Source of the DNA: JAGRGG01 sp965217265
GTDB taxonomy: Bacteria; Pseudomonadota; Alphaproteobacteria; Geminicoccales; Geminicoccaceae
Direction: 5' to 3'
Length of the DNA stretch: 64,000 nucleotides
Assembly: GCA_965217265.1 (NCBI GenBank)
Contig: CBDCHP010000012.1
Span: forward strand, 459,976-523,975
Both the position numbers and the translations under genes were made by a program. The notes under the pieces were generated by a model. It was given only the letters and a program-made list of their open reading frames with translations, searched no databases and was not told the DNA's origin. Of this stretch, positions 1 to 12,701 are shown piece after piece (the first letter of the stretch is position 1; the number at the start of each line of letters is the position of its first letter).

Positions 1-2182
1 CGATCGTCGCCTTGACGCGCGCCGAGAACTCGCGCGCCGAGAACGGCTTGACCAAGTAGTCGTCCGCCCCGGCCTCCAACCCCTCGACCTTGGCCTCCTC
101 GCCGGCGCGGGCCGAGAGCAGGATGATGGGGATATCGCGCAGGCGCCCGTCGCCGCGCATCGCGCTCAACAGCGCCATCCCATCCATCCCCGGCATCATC
201 ACGTCCGCGACGACGAGGTCCGGCCGCCTCGTCCTGGCGCCGGCGAGCGCCGCCCCGCCGTCGGCGACGGCCTCGACGGCGTAGCCCTGCCGGCGCAGCA
301 GCCGGGCTATGTAGCCGCGCATGTCGGCGTTGTCGTCGGCGACGAGGACGCGGCCGGGCTCGCCGCCGGACGGCGCGGCCGGGGCCGGAAGGTCGGCGTC
401 GAACTTCTCCGCCCCCGGCAACCAGCCGAGCGCCTCCTCGACGTAGGCCCCCCCGTGCGCGGCGAATGCAGGCAGCCCGGCTTCGATCACGCGGTCCGCG
501 GGCAGATGGTCCTTGCCGAACGGCACGGTGACGGTGAAGACGCTCCCGCGTCCCACCTCGCTCGCCGCCTCGATGGCGCCGCCGTGCAGCTTGACCAGCT
601 CCCGCACGAGGGAGAGGCCGATGCCGCTGCCCTCCTGGCTGCGGCCCTGTCCCCCCTCGATCCGGCGAAACCGCTCGAACAAGAGCGGCAGTTCCGCCGC
701 CGGCACGCCGACGCCGGTGTCGCGCACGGTGAGCCGGGCCGCCTTGCCGTCGGCGGTGGTCGAGGCGGCGACCTCGATGGCGCCATGAAGCGTGAACTTG
801 AAGGCGTTGGAGACGAGGTTGAGGACGATCTTCTCCCACATGTCGGTGTCGAGGTACACCGGACGGGGGAGCCTCGGGCAGTCGACCTTGAGCCCGAGCC
901 CGGCCTTGACGCAGGCGGAGTGGAAGTTGCTCGCCAGTTCGGCGGTGACGAGGCCGAGATCGGTCGGGCGAAAGGTCGCCTCGGCACGGCCCGCCTCGAT
1001 GCGGGCGAAGTCGAGCAGCGCGTTGACGAGCTTTAAGAGGCGCCGGCCGTTGCGCTGGGCGACGTCGGCGCTCTCCCGCACGTCGGCGGGCAGCGCCGCC
1101 GAGGCGGCGAGTTCTCCCAACGGGCCGAGCATCAAGGTCAAGGGCGTGCGGAACTCGTGGCTGACGTTGGCGAAGAAGACGGTCTTCGCCCGGTCGATCT
1201 CGGCCAGCGCCTCGGCCCGCCGGTGCTCCCCCTCGTAGGCCCGCGCCCGGACGACGGCGCCCGCGAGCTGGGCCGCCACCCGCTCGACGAACGCCTCATA
1301 CGCGTCGTCGAACGGCAGGCGCGGGCTGAGGCCGCAGACCAGCACGCCGTAGGGCTGGTGCGCCGGCCCAACGATCGGCACGACGGCGACCTTCGTCGTC
1401 GGCTCCGGCCAGGGGCCGGGGGTCAGCGCCGCCGCAAGATCGGGGTCGAGGCGCTCGATCGTCACGGCGGCGCCGTCGATCGCGGCCGCGAGAGGGAGGA
1501 CGGCCCCGGCACCGTCGAGGTCCAGCGTCCCCGGCACGCCCCGCGCTCCGGGCGCGACGTTGGCCGTCGCCTCCAGGCGCGCGACGCGCCCTCCGTCGGC
1601 TTCTTTCAGCAGGTAGAGGAGGCAGAACGGCACGTCCTCGACCGCCCCGCCCAAGACCGTGCCGGCGGTGCGGCAGACCTCCTCGGCCGAGAGCGCCGCG
1701 GCCGTCTGCTCGCTCAGCTTGCGCAGGGTCCGCGCGCGGCGCTCGCCGACGACCTTGAACGTCGTCTCGACCACCGTGTTGAACAGGCCGCCGACGGCGC
1801 CGTCCTCGCCCCGGATCGGGCTCAGTGCGTAGTTGAAGTAGCATTCCTCGACGAAGCCGCGCCGGCGCATGGCGAAGTGCTGATCCTCGGCCCGCGCCGC
1901 CTCGCCGGTACGCATCACGCCCTCGAACATCGGGCCGAGCTCGTCCCAGAGCTCGGGCCAGACCTCGCGCGCCGGCCGGCCGAGGACGTCGGGGTGCTTG
2001 TCGGCCGGGATCGGGCTCCAGGCGTCGTTGTAGAGGAGGACGGATTCGAAACCCCAGTAGATCGCGATCGGGAACGTCGAGCCGAGGCAGATGCTCACCG
2101 CCGAGCGCAGGCTCTGCGGCCAAGCCTCAACCGGCCCGAGCGGCGACGCCGCCCAACGAAAGGCGCGCGCGCGCCGGCCCAT
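1..2182 (-). CDS. Hybrid sensor histidine kinase (PAS-GAF-HisKA-HATPase-REC), C-terminus cut off by the window edge
   Basis: Two-component sensor kinase that would autophosphorylate on His and pass phosphate to its own receiver. From the ATG at 2182 (GGAGGCGAG just upstream) the order is: PAS-like segment at residues 15-130 (AWPQSLRSAVSIC, then WGFE), GAF-like segment at about 160-305, HisKA with H-box NVSHEFRTPLTL near residue 343, HATPase with N-box LVSNAFKFT near 457 and G-boxes DTGVGV and GSGIGLSL, and a receiver near 605-715 with DVMMPGMDG (phospho-acceptor Asp) and DYLVKPF (Lys). There is no membrane segment, so it is probably cytosolic. The frame is open to base 1, so the true end, often a further kinase or output module in this class, is unseen. 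The N-terminal PAS type is common in large hybrid kinases of Rhizobiales and Rhodospirillales. The input signal cannot be inferred. Confidence 0.88.
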   Translation of the reverse strand, partial: MGRRARAFRWAASPLGPVEAWPQSLRSAVSICLGSTFPIAIYWGFESVLLYNDAWSPIPADKHPDVLGRPAREVWPELWDELGPMFEGVMRTGEAARAEDQHFAMRRRGFVEECYFNYALSPIRGEDGAVGGLFNTVVETTFKVVGERRARTLRKLSEQTAAALSAEEVCRTAGTVLGGAVEDVPFCLLYLLKEADGGRVARLEATANVAPGARGVPGTLDLDGAGAVLPLAAAIDGAAVTIERLDPDLAAALTPGPWPEPTTKVAVVPIVGPAHQPYGVLVCGLSPRLPFDDAYEAFVERVAAQLAGAVVRARAYEGEHRRAEALAEIDRAKTVFFANVSHEFRTPLTLMLGPLGELAASAALPADVRESADVAQRNGRRLLKLVNALLDFARIEAGRAEATFRPTDLGLVTAELASNFHSACVKAGLGLKVDCPRLPRPVYLDTDMWEKIVLNLVSNAFKFTLHGAIEVAASTTADGKAARLTVRDTGVGVPAAELPLLFERFRRIEGGQGRSQEGSGIGLSLVRELVKLHGGAIEAASEVGRGSVFTVTVPFGKDHLPADRVIEAGLPAFAAHGGAYVEEALGWLPGAEKFDADLPAPAAPSGGEPGRVLVADDNADMRGYIARLLRRQGYAVEAVADGGAALAGARTRRPDLVVADVMMPGMDGMALLSAMRGDGRLRDIPIILLSARAGEEAKVEGLEAGADDYLVKPFSAREFSARVKATI

Positions 2183-2490
2183 CTCGCCTCCGCCGGAGAG
2201 AAAAGCTATTTCCGGTTGAAATCCGTGTGCCGGGGCAGCGCCTTCCATAAGTGTATTCTATAGCAAAATTCGGCGCGTGGAAACTTTCAGGAAGCGCGTT
2301 CGGGGGCGATAAAGGCAGTAAAAGCCCGGCATGCGAGGTCAAGATAGATCGTTTATCGTCGCGCCATCACGTCCCACCGGCGGCGCAATCGCCCCCTGTT
2401 ATCGCCTCAAAGGCTAGTTTCATCTCGACGACGCCGGACGCAAGGCGGCGCACGCGCGGATGTTCGCGCGTCGAGTGCTACTTGAAATTC
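2183..2490. other. Non-coding gap between the hybrid kinase and the lon terminator
   Basis: No convincing gene in either strand; the short open frames here lack family resemblance and ribosome-binding sites. This stretch is less GC-rich than its neighbours (for example around 2240-2370) and presumably holds the promoter of the minus-strand kinase gene that starts at 2182. I could not pick a specific promoter. Confidence 0.5.
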
Positions 2491-2523
2491 AAAAAAACGG
2501 TGCCGCCTCGAACGACGGCACAG
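2491..2523 (-). terminator. Intrinsic terminator downstream of lon
   Basis: On the minus strand, 50 nt past the lon stop, GTGCCG pairs with CGGCAC around a 9-nt loop and is followed directly by C-G and seven T residues. Between it and lon lies a stronger stem without a T-run: 2535-2546 pairs with 2556-2567 (12 bp, perfect). An alternative 7-bp stem, TCTTGAG (2526-2532) with CTCAAGA (2549-2555), overlaps the loop of that stem and excludes it. The T-run marks the likely end of the lon transcript. Confidence 0.7.
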
Positions 2524-2573
2524 TGTCTTGAGCGCCGCCGCACCCGCTCTCAAGACGGGTGCGGCGGGCAGGG

Positions 2574-4982
<2,409 letters not shown>

Positions 4983-5135
4983 TCTACCTCCGATCTGGCG
5001 GGGCCGTGACGGCGCCGCCCCTTCGAACCGAGCGTAAACTTGGACTCGTTACGAAGGGCTTTCAAGGTGGTGCCGCGGCGGTGTCCGGTTATCAACCATC
5101 ACGACCGCGGCGAAGGTGCATAGATAGGTATCGAA

Positions 5136-5156
5136 CGAGGCCCGAAAAAGGCCTCG
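5136..5156 (-). terminator. Stem-loop after clpX, possible terminator
   Basis: CGAGGCC (5136-5142) pairs perfectly with GGCCTCG (5150-5156) around a 7-nt loop rich in A (T on the clpX sense strand). It is 30 nt past the clpX stop. The tract after it is not a clean T-run, so it may slow or end transcription, or protect the 3' end of clpX mRNA. The gap 4983-5187 also carries the lon promoter, which I could not pin down. Confidence 0.4.
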
Positions 5157-5187
5157 CGCTAAGATTGAGAAAAGGGGACGCGGGCGA

Positions 5188-6450
<1,263 letters not shown>

Positions 6451-6674
6451 CGATACCCGTCGCTTGAAAGCCGCCGCTGGGGGATGGTAACGGCGCCCGT
6501 TTCGACCGGCAAGGTGCCCGGCCCGAGACGGACCGCCGCCCCTCGTCGTGAAACCGTAAATCCGTTCGGGTTAACATGTGATGAGCGTGCCCCGGATTTG
6601 TCAAGGCAAGCGGCCATCACGGACCCGGGAAGGGGGTGCCAAGACCGTGCCGCGGGCCCCGGCGAACCGCCCGC

Positions 6675-7286
6675 TCAGGCCGTGTTCTCCCGCGCCGCCA
6701 CGACCTGATCGACGAGGCCGAAATGCTTGGCCTCGTCGGGGCTGAGGAAGCTGTCGCGGTCCATCTTGCGCTCGATCTCTTCGAGCGACTGGCCGCTGTG
6801 CTTGACGTAGATGTCGTTCAAGCGCCGCTTGGTCGCCAGGATCTCGCGGGCGTGGATCTCGATGTCGGTCGCTTGGCCCTGAAACCCGCCCGAGGGCTGA
6901 TGCACCATGACGCGGGCGTTGGGCACGATCGAGCGCTTGCCGGGGGCGCCCGCGACGAGGAGGAGCGAGCCCATGCTGGCGGCTTGGCCGATGCATAAAG
7001 TGGCGACGTCGCAGCGGATGTACTGCATCGTGTCGTAGATCCCGAGGCCCGAGGTCACGACCCCGCCGGGGCTGTTGATGTAGAGCGAGATGTCCTTTTC
7101 CGGGTTCTCGGCCTCCAAGAAGAGGAGCTGCGCCACGACGAGGCTCGCCATGTGGTCCTCGACCATGCCGGTCAGGAACACGATGCGCTGCTTGAGCATC
7201 ATCGAGTAGATGTCGTAGGCGCGCTCGCCGCGGCTCGTCTGCTCGACGACCATCGGCACGAGCTGGCTCTTGATCGCGTCCATCAT
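6675..7286 (-). CDS. clpP: ClpP, serine protease subunit of the Clp protease
   Basis: Tetradecameric self-compartmentalised peptidase working with ClpX. The catalytic Ser is in GQAASMGSLLL and the His in VMVHQPSGG; the Asp lies further C-terminal. I start at the ATG at 7286, which has AAGGA eight bases upstream and gives MMDAIKSQLVPMVVEQ; a TTG seven codons earlier would overlap tig. The gap from the tig stop (7304) to this ATG is 17 bp, so tig and clpP are one transcription unit. The length of about 203 residues is normal. Confidence 0.97.
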   Translation of the reverse strand: MMDAIKSQLVPMVVEQTSRGERAYDIYSMMLKQRIVFLTGMVEDHMASLVVAQLLFLEAENPEKDISLYINSPGGVVTSGLGIYDTMQYIRCDVATLCIGQAASMGSLLLVAGAPGKRSIVPNARVMVHQPSGGFQGQATDIEIHAREILATKRRLNDIYVKHSGQSLEEIERKMDRDSFLSPDEAKHFGLVDQVVAARENTA

Positions 7287-7303
7287 ACCGTTTCCTTCAT
7301 CCT

Positions 7304-8752
7304 TCAAGCTTTAGCCGCGGCGTCGTCCGCCCTGCTGGCCGGTGCCGCGTCGTCGTCCGTCTTCGTCGCAGTAGCGGGCGTCTCGGCGTCGTCCGCCTTT
7401 GCAGTGTCAGGCGCTTCGGCGTCGTCCGCCGACTCGTCCGGGTCGCGCATGAGATCCTCGGCCGAGACCGCCTTCTCCTCGACCTTGGCCTTGTCGACGA
7501 TGAGATCGACCACCTTGTCCTCGAAGATGGGCGCGCGCAACTGGTCGAGCGCCGCTTGGTTCGAGCGGAAATGCTCGATCACCTGGCGCTCCTGGCCGGG
7601 AAAGCGCCGCGCCTGCTCGATCAGCGCCTGCTGCAATTCCTGCGGCTCAACCTGAACACCGTTCTTAGTGCCGACGTCGGAGAGGACCAAGCCTAGGCGC
7701 ACCCGGCGCTCGGCGATGGAGCGGTACTCCTTCTCGGCCTCCGCCTCGCTCTGGCCGAGATCGTCGAAGCCCTTGTTCGTGCGCGTCATCTCCTCGCGCA
7801 ACTGTCCCCAGATGCCCTGAAATTCGAGGTCGATCATGCCGTGCGGCACCTCGAAGGGGTAGGCGTCGGCCAACTGGTCGAGCAAGGCGCGCTTCATCCG
7901 CTCGCGCGAGGCGTTCTTGTACTCCTCGGCCAAGCGCTCGCGCAGCTTCGAGCGCAGGTCGTCCACGCCCTCGGCGCCGAAGCCCTTGGCGAACGCGTCG
8001 TCGAGGGTCGCGTTGTGCGGCGCCGCGATCGACTTGATCGTGACGGCGAAGGTCGCCGCCTTGCCGGCCAAGTTCTCGGCCGGATAGGCCTCGGGGAAGG
8101 TCACCTCGAAGCCAAAGGGTGCCTCGATCTCGTGGCCCTCGATCGCCGCCTCGAAGCCCGGCACCATGCGCCCGTCGCCCAGGACGAGGGTGAGGCCCTC
8201 CCCCTTGCCGCCCTCGAAGGTCTCGCCGTCGACCTTGCCCTCGAAGTCGATCGTCACCTGATCGCCGTTCTCGGCCGGGCGCGGCTCCTTGATGGCGTGG
8301 AAGTGCCGGCGCATCTGCACGAGGCCGTCGAGCGAGCGCTCGACCGCGTCGTCGTCGACCGGGGCGGTGAGGCGGGTCAGGTGCAGCGCCTCGAAGTCGA
8401 TCGGCGGCACCTCGGGCAGGACTTCGAGGTCGAGCTGGAATTCAAGGTCGCCGCCCTCGGGCAGCGAGGTCACCTCGACCTTGGGCGGCAGCGCCGGGCG
8501 CAGCTTGTTCGTGCTGATCGCCTCGCTCTGCCCGTCCTTGACCGTCTGTTCGAGGATCTCGCCCATCACCTGCCGGCCGTACTGCTTCTTCAAGAGCGTC
8601 ACCGGCACCTTGCCGGGGCGAAAGCCCGGCATCTTCACCGTCTGGGCCAATTTCTTGATCCGGGCGTCGATCTTGCCCTCGATCTCGGCCGCCGGCACGG
8701 TCACCTTGTACGCGCGCTTGAGGCCCTCGGCCGAAACCTCCGTCACCTGCAT
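7304..8752 (-). CDS. tig: Trigger factor, ribosome-associated chaperone and prolyl isomerase
   Basis: Binds ribosomal protein L23 at the exit tunnel and shields nascent chains. The start MQVTEVSAEGLKRAYKV and the ribosome-docking signature GFRPGKVP near residue 45 are diagnostic. An FKBP-type domain (QVTIDFEGKVDGETFEGG, about 155-240) and a helical C-terminal domain follow. The ATG at 8752 is chosen because the frame upstream would run through the tRNA-Leu gene. The C-terminus is a long acidic Ala/Asp-rich tail (SADDAEAPDTAKADDAET...), as in some alphaproteobacterial homologues. First gene of the tig-clpP-clpX group. Confidence 0.96.
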   Translation of the reverse strand: MQVTEVSAEGLKRAYKVTVPAAEIEGKIDARIKKLAQTVKMPGFRPGKVPVTLLKKQYGRQVMGEILEQTVKDGQSEAISTNKLRPALPPKVEVTSLPEGGDLEFQLDLEVLPEVPPIDFEALHLTRLTAPVDDDAVERSLDGLVQMRRHFHAIKEPRPAENGDQVTIDFEGKVDGETFEGGKGEGLTLVLGDGRMVPGFEAAIEGHEIEAPFGFEVTFPEAYPAENLAGKAATFAVTIKSIAAPHNATLDDAFAKGFGAEGVDDLRSKLRERLAEEYKNASRERMKRALLDQLADAYPFEVPHGMIDLEFQGIWGQLREEMTRTNKGFDDLGQSEAEAEKEYRSIAERRVRLGLVLSDVGTKNGVQVEPQELQQALIEQARRFPGQERQVIEHFRSNQAALDQLRAPIFEDKVVDLIVDKAKVEEKAVSAEDLMRDPDESADDAEAPDTAKADDAETPATATKTDDDAAPASRADDAAAKA

Positions 8753-8842
8753 CGTCTTGCTCGCCTTGTTGGTATGGTGGGGCGCGTCGGCGCGAAGCGG
8801 CCCGCCCCGCCCTTGTTCTTCGCCATCAAACGTCCGCCCGGG

Positions 8843-8927
8843 TGGTGCGGACGGAGAGACTCGAACTCTCACGGCTCGCGCCACAGGAACCTAAATCCTG
8901 CGTGTCTACCAATTCCACCACGTCCGC
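8843..8927 (-). tRNA. tRNA-Leu, anticodon UAG
   Basis: On the minus strand the acceptor strands GCGGAC (8922-8927) and GTCCGC pair, followed by discriminator A and an encoded CCA (8843-8845). The D-arm contains TGGTAGAC, the anticodon stem GCAGGA/TCCTGT encloses loop TTTAGGT (anticodon TAG), there is an extended variable arm as in class II tRNA-Leu, and the T-loop is GTTCGAGTC. It reads the CUA/CUN leucine codons. It lies 90 bp upstream of tig. The following 8928-9209 contains no gene I can support. Confidence 0.96.
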
Positions 8928-9209
8928 AACGCCGCCGCGCGGGCACGAACCCGTGCCGCGATCGGTTGCATATAGCCACGGCGACCCCGCCTGCCAACAA
9001 TTTCGGCACGCCGCCGCCCAACCGTCGTGTGAGAGCGCGCGCTCACGGGCGGCGCGCGCACGCCGACAACGGCGCTCTGGAGTATGTTTTCAACCGGGCG
9101 CACCGGGGGAAAAACGTTCGGGGTTGGCAGTTTCTTAACCCCCGTTCGCTAGGGTGCCGGTCGATAGGTTGTTGGGAATACACGAGCGGGTGCGGGGAGC
9201 TTTAAGTCG

Positions 9210-9563
9210 ATGGCGATCGTCGAAGCGAAGGAGGCCGGGGTGGTCTTGCCGGTGGCGCGGCCGGGAGGCCTGTTTCGCGCCCTCTATCTGCGCCTGCCGC
9301 ACCGGGTGCGCGCCGGCCTCACCACCGAGCAGGTCGAGGCGCTGCGCGTCGCCGCGGCGGAACTCGGCGCGTCCAATCACCCGCTCGACCTCCGCCTCGT
9401 CCTGCCGACCCCCTTCGGCCGCTGCTATCTCGTCTTCTTGTGCGGCCACGATCGCCGCGGCGGCCGCGGCGTCAGCTTCCGCACCGGCAACACCGCCACG
9501 CGCGTCGTCCTGACGGCCGCCCTTGCGGCGCTCGTCGCGGGCGTCGCGGCGCTGGTGGCTTGA
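9210..9563 (+). CDS. Small hypothetical protein with a C-terminal membrane segment
   Basis: 117 residues, not assigned to a family. The first 90 residues are soluble and mixed, with the stretch LRLPHRVRAGLTTEQVEALR followed by a compact hydrophobic core. The last 20 residues (TRVVLTAALAALVAGVAALV) form one membrane helix with almost no tail, so it would be a tail-anchored inner-membrane protein. The ATG follows GGGGAGCTTTAAGTCG. Codon use and GC match the host. The stop codon directly abuts PAL-1 copy A. No neighbour gives a functional clue. Confidence 0.6.
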   Translation: MAIVEAKEAGVVLPVARPGGLFRALYLRLPHRVRAGLTTEQVEALRVAAAELGASNHPLDLRLVLPTPFGRCYLVFLCGHDRRGGRGVSFRTGNTATRVVLTAALAALVAGVAALVA

Positions 9564-9719
9564 GGGTTACGCTTGCGCGTGCGCTGACGCGCAGTCTTCT
9601 TTTTCTCTTTTTTGCTGCTCGTCGTTGGAGATTGGCCCTCGGCGCTGCGGCCAGCCGCCTACGTTAACACTGGCAAAAAGAAAGAAGAAAAAGCCCGCCG
9701 CAGGCGACGCGAAGCGTTC
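9564..9719. repeat. PAL-1 copy A: full palindromic element between convergent genes
   Basis: The left arm starts 1 nt after the stop of the upstream gene, and the right tip GCGTTC ends inside the TAG stop of the minus-strand ABC ATPase gene. The left arm has stem GCGCGT/ACGCGC (loop GCGCTG) followed by a T-rich tract. The right arm, read on the minus strand, is the matching GC stem followed by TTTTTCTTC. The two arms are imperfect reverse complements over about 55 bp each. Position and structure fit a bidirectional terminator. Confidence 0.85.
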
Positions 9720-10798
9720 TAACGATGGTCGGTGCAAGGCTCGCCCAGCGCCCTGTCGGCGGGGTCGTCGTCCTTGAAGACGAAGGCGAAGCGCTCGTCG
9801 AGGTCGAAGCCCATGCGCATCCCGACGTGGTGCGGCGTGTCGCTCGGCTTCCTGAGCGTGATCGCGGCGCCGTTGTCGAGCTTGAGCGAGATCGAGCAGG
9901 CGGGGCCGAGGCGGCGGCAGCCGACGACGTGACCGGCCTGCCCGTCGCCGCGGTAGTCGGGGCGGAGATGCACGGCCTCGGCGCGAAAGACGATCGCGGC
10001 CGGGCCGTCGGCGAGGTCGGGGGCGGCGACGATGCCGAGCGGCGTGCGGGCGAGCCCGCCTTGCACGCGGCCCTTGAAGCGCAGGGTGGGGCCGAAGAAG
10101 CCGGTGATGAACTCGTTGGCGGGCGCTCGGTAGAGGCCCTCGGGATGGCCGCTCTGGACGATCCGCCCGGCCTGCATAACGTGCACGGCGTCGCCCGCCG
10201 CCACCGCCTCCTCGGGGTCGTGCGTGACGAGGAGCGTCGGCACGCCGGCCGCGCGCAGGAGATCCAGCGTCTCCTCGCGCACGACCGCGCGCAGCGAGAC
10301 GTCGAGGGCGGAGAACGCCTCGTCGAGCAGCATCAGCCTGGGCTCGGGCGCGAGCGCCCGGGCCAAGGCCACGCGCTGCTGCTCGCCGCCGGAGAGCGCG
10401 TGCGGGTACTTATCGCTGTGACGGGTCATGCCGACCATGTCGAGCAGCCGCCGCGCCCGCGCCTCGCGCTCGGCCCTGGGCACGCCGCGCAGCCCGAAGG
10501 CGACGTTGCCGAGCACGCTCAGGTGCGGGAACAGCGCGAGGTCCTGGAAGAGAAGACCGATGCGACGGCGCTCGGGCGGCACCGCCCCGGCCAGGACCCG
10601 GCCGTCGAGGACGATCCGCCCGGCCTGCAACGCCTCCAGCCCGGCGATCAGGCGCAAGGTCGTCGTCTTGCCGCAGCCGCTCGGCCCCATCAGGCAGTGC
10701 ACGGTGCCGGGCGGCACGGCAAAGCCGACGTCTCGAACGACCGGGGTCGATCCGTAGGCGTGGTTCAAGCCCGCCACGTTCAAGCCGACGTCGTTCAT
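9719..10798 (-). CDS. ABC transporter ATP-binding subunit, ferric iron (FbpC) type
   Basis: Nucleotide-binding subunit of an importer. From MNDVGLNVAGLNHAYG it shows Walker A GPSGCGKTT, Q-loop FQDLALFPH, signature LSGGEQQR, Walker B LMLLDEAFSALD and switch His in VTHDPEEA. A C-terminal TOBE-like regulatory domain of about 120 residues follows. The length of about 359 residues fits FbpC/PotA-type ATPases rather than the shorter ThiQ type. ATG 10798 is chosen because homologues begin here; an in-frame start further upstream lacks family resemblance. It is divergent from a two-domain permease at 11033, which is its likely partner. No substrate-binding protein gene is nearby, so substrate (ferric iron most likely) is inferred. 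Confidence 0.85.
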   Translation of the reverse strand: MNDVGLNVAGLNHAYGSTPVVRDVGFAVPPGTVHCLMGPSGCGKTTTLRLIAGLEALQAGRIVLDGRVLAGAVPPERRRIGLLFQDLALFPHLSVLGNVAFGLRGVPRAEREARARRLLDMVGMTRHSDKYPHALSGGEQQRVALARALAPEPRLMLLDEAFSALDVSLRAVVREETLDLLRAAGVPTLLVTHDPEEAVAAGDAVHVMQAGRIVQSGHPEGLYRAPANEFITGFFGPTLRFKGRVQGGLARTPLGIVAAPDLADGPAAIVFRAEAVHLRPDYRGDGQAGHVVGCRRLGPACSISLKLDNGAAITLRKPSDTPHHVGMRMGFDLDERFAFVFKDDDPADRALGEPCTDHR

Positions 10799-11032
10799 CC
10801 CGTCCACGGCACCTTCACCTAAGCTTTCCCGCCCCGGCCCGCGTCCTCGGCCAACCTGTGGCGCGTGCGGGTCCTGCTCGACCCCTCTTGGGAAGTCAAG
10901 TTTGCATATCCCACGACGTCGTGACGAATCCACCGCCCACAACGCCGTCGGGGCTTAGAAAAGTTTCAAACTACCCGTCGCGGCCGGCCGGTGGAATCGA
11001 CAAGCCGGCGCTCAGCCGACATGGAAAGCGCC

Positions 11033-12697
11033 ATGCGCGCCGAACCCAGCATCCGAGGACGCCGCCGCCGCCGGACACCGGGCGCGCGGCTCTTGACGCT
11101 CGCCTCGCTCGTCGGCGCGCTGGTCGTGGGATTTCCTATCTTGAGCGTCTTCGTCAACCTGACGCAGCCGACCTCGGAAGTCTGGGGCCACTTGGCCCCC
11201 TCGCTCATCCAGCGCTACACCTGGAACACGGCCCTTCTCGTCTCGGGCACCACGCTCAGCGCCGGGGCGATCGGGATCGGCGTCGCCTGGCTCGTCGTGG
11301 CGCACCGCTTTCTCGGCCGCGACACCCTCGCCTGGGTGCTGATCCTGCCGCTCGCCTTCCCGTCCTACGTCTTGACCTACGCCTACTACGACCTGCTCGC
11401 GTTCGGCGGGCCGGTGCAGTCGGGGCTGCGCGCGCTGTTCGACTGGGGGCCGCGCGACTATTGGTTCCCGCGCCTCGCCAGCCTGCCGGGTGCGATCTTC
11501 GTCCTCACCTTCGCCCTCTACCCCTACGTCTACCTCGCCGCGCGCGCCGCCTTCTTGCAGCAGTCGCGCACAGCACTCGAAGTCAGCCGGACGCTGGGCG
11601 AGGGCCGCCTCGGCACGTTTCGGCGCGTGACCCTGCCGCTCGCCCGGCCGGGGATCGTCGTCGGCCTGTCGCTGGTCGCGATGGAGACGATCGCCGACTA
11701 CGGCGCCGTGGCGCTCCTGGGCGTGCAGACCTTCACGACCGGGATCTACAAGGCGTGGTTCTCGATGGGCGACCCGACGGCGGCGGCGCAACTGGCGGCC
11801 CTTCTCCTCGTCGGCGTCCTCGCCCTCGTCCTGGCCGAGCGGGCGCTGCGCCGCGGGCGCGTGACCAACGCCGGCGCCGCGCACCGCTTCGACGACGCCG
11901 ACGGCAGGCTCGGCGGCCCGCGCGGCCTGATCGCGCTGCTCGTCTGCCTCGTGCCGGTGGCCCTGGGCGCCATCATTCCGGCGGCGACGCTGGTCGCGAT
12001 GGCGCTCAGGCTGGACGGGCTCGGCATCGACGCCGCGCTCGGCGCCGTGGCGCTGCGCAGCCTCGGCCTCGCCGCCGCGACGGCGCTCATCGCGGCCGGG
12101 CTCGGCCTCCTCATGGTCTACGGCGCCCGCCTCGACAAGGGCCCGCTCGTCGTCGGCCTGAACCGGCTCGCGGCCCTCGGCTACGCGGTGCCGGGGCCGG
12201 TGATCGCCGTCGGCGTGCTGGTCCCGCTCGCCGCCCTCGACCGGGGCCTCGGCGCCCTGGCCCAGGCGGTGCTCGGCGCGCCGGCCGGCCCCGTCGTCAC
12301 CGGCAGCGCCCTGATCCTGATACTCGCCTACCTCGCCCGCTTCATGACCGTCTCGCTCGGCGCCATCGAGGCCGGCTTTGCCAAGGTGCGCCCGTCCCTG
12401 GAGGACGCGGCGTCCACGCTCGGCGTCGGCGCCATCGGCCGCCTGTTCACCGTCCACGCGCCGCTCATCTGGCCGGCACTCGGCACCTGCCTGCTGCTCG
12501 TCTTCGTCGACGTGATGAAGGAACTGCCGGTGACGCTGATCTTGAGGCCGTTCAACTTCGACACGCTCGCGGTGCGCACCTTCAACCTCGCCGCCGACGA
12601 GCGCCTCGCCGAGGCGGCGCTGCCGGCACTCGTCCTCGTCCTGGTCGGTCTGGCGCCGGTGATCCTGCTCTCGCGGCAGATCAGGCACGGGGGGTGA
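11033..12697 (+). CDS. ABC transporter permease with two fused membrane domains, ferric iron (FbpB/SfuB) type
   Basis: Inner-membrane importer subunit of about 554 residues with two repeats of a roughly six-helix binding-protein-dependent permease domain. The EAA-loop regions are visible as EVSRTLGEGRLGTFRRVTLP in the first half and EDAASTLGVGAIGRLFTVHA in the second. I start at the ATG at 11033 (GGAAAG five bases upstream), leaving an Arg-rich cytosolic N-terminus before the first helix. Possible starts lie at 11021 and 10991 (GTG). It is divergently transcribed from the ATPase gene with a 234-bp shared control region. ThiP-type permeases have the same architecture, but the long ATPase argues for ferric iron. 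The required periplasmic binding protein is absent from the window. Confidence 0.82.
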   Translation: MRAEPSIRGRRRRRTPGARLLTLASLVGALVVGFPILSVFVNLTQPTSEVWGHLAPSLIQRYTWNTALLVSGTTLSAGAIGIGVAWLVVAHRFLGRDTLAWVLILPLAFPSYVLTYAYYDLLAFGGPVQSGLRALFDWGPRDYWFPRLASLPGAIFVLTFALYPYVYLAARAAFLQQSRTALEVSRTLGEGRLGTFRRVTLPLARPGIVVGLSLVAMETIADYGAVALLGVQTFTTGIYKAWFSMGDPTAAAQLAALLLVGVLALVLAERALRRGRVTNAGAAHRFDDADGRLGGPRGLIALLVCLVPVALGAIIPAATLVAMALRLDGLGIDAALGAVALRSLGLAAATALIAAGLGLLMVYGARLDKGPLVVGLNRLAALGYAVPGPVIAVGVLVPLAALDRGLGALAQAVLGAPAGPVVTGSALILILAYLARFMTVSLGAIEAGFAKVRPSLEDAASTLGVGAIGRLFTVHAPLIWPALGTCLLLVFVDVMKELPVTLILRPFNFDTLAVRTFNLAADERLAEAALPALVLVLVGLAPVILLSRQIRHGG

Positions 12698-12701
12698 CGT
12701 T

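Noticed and set aside
2127..2342. A 71-codon minus-strand frame upstream of the hybrid kinase
   Set aside because: It overlaps the kinase start in another frame and has no family resemblance.
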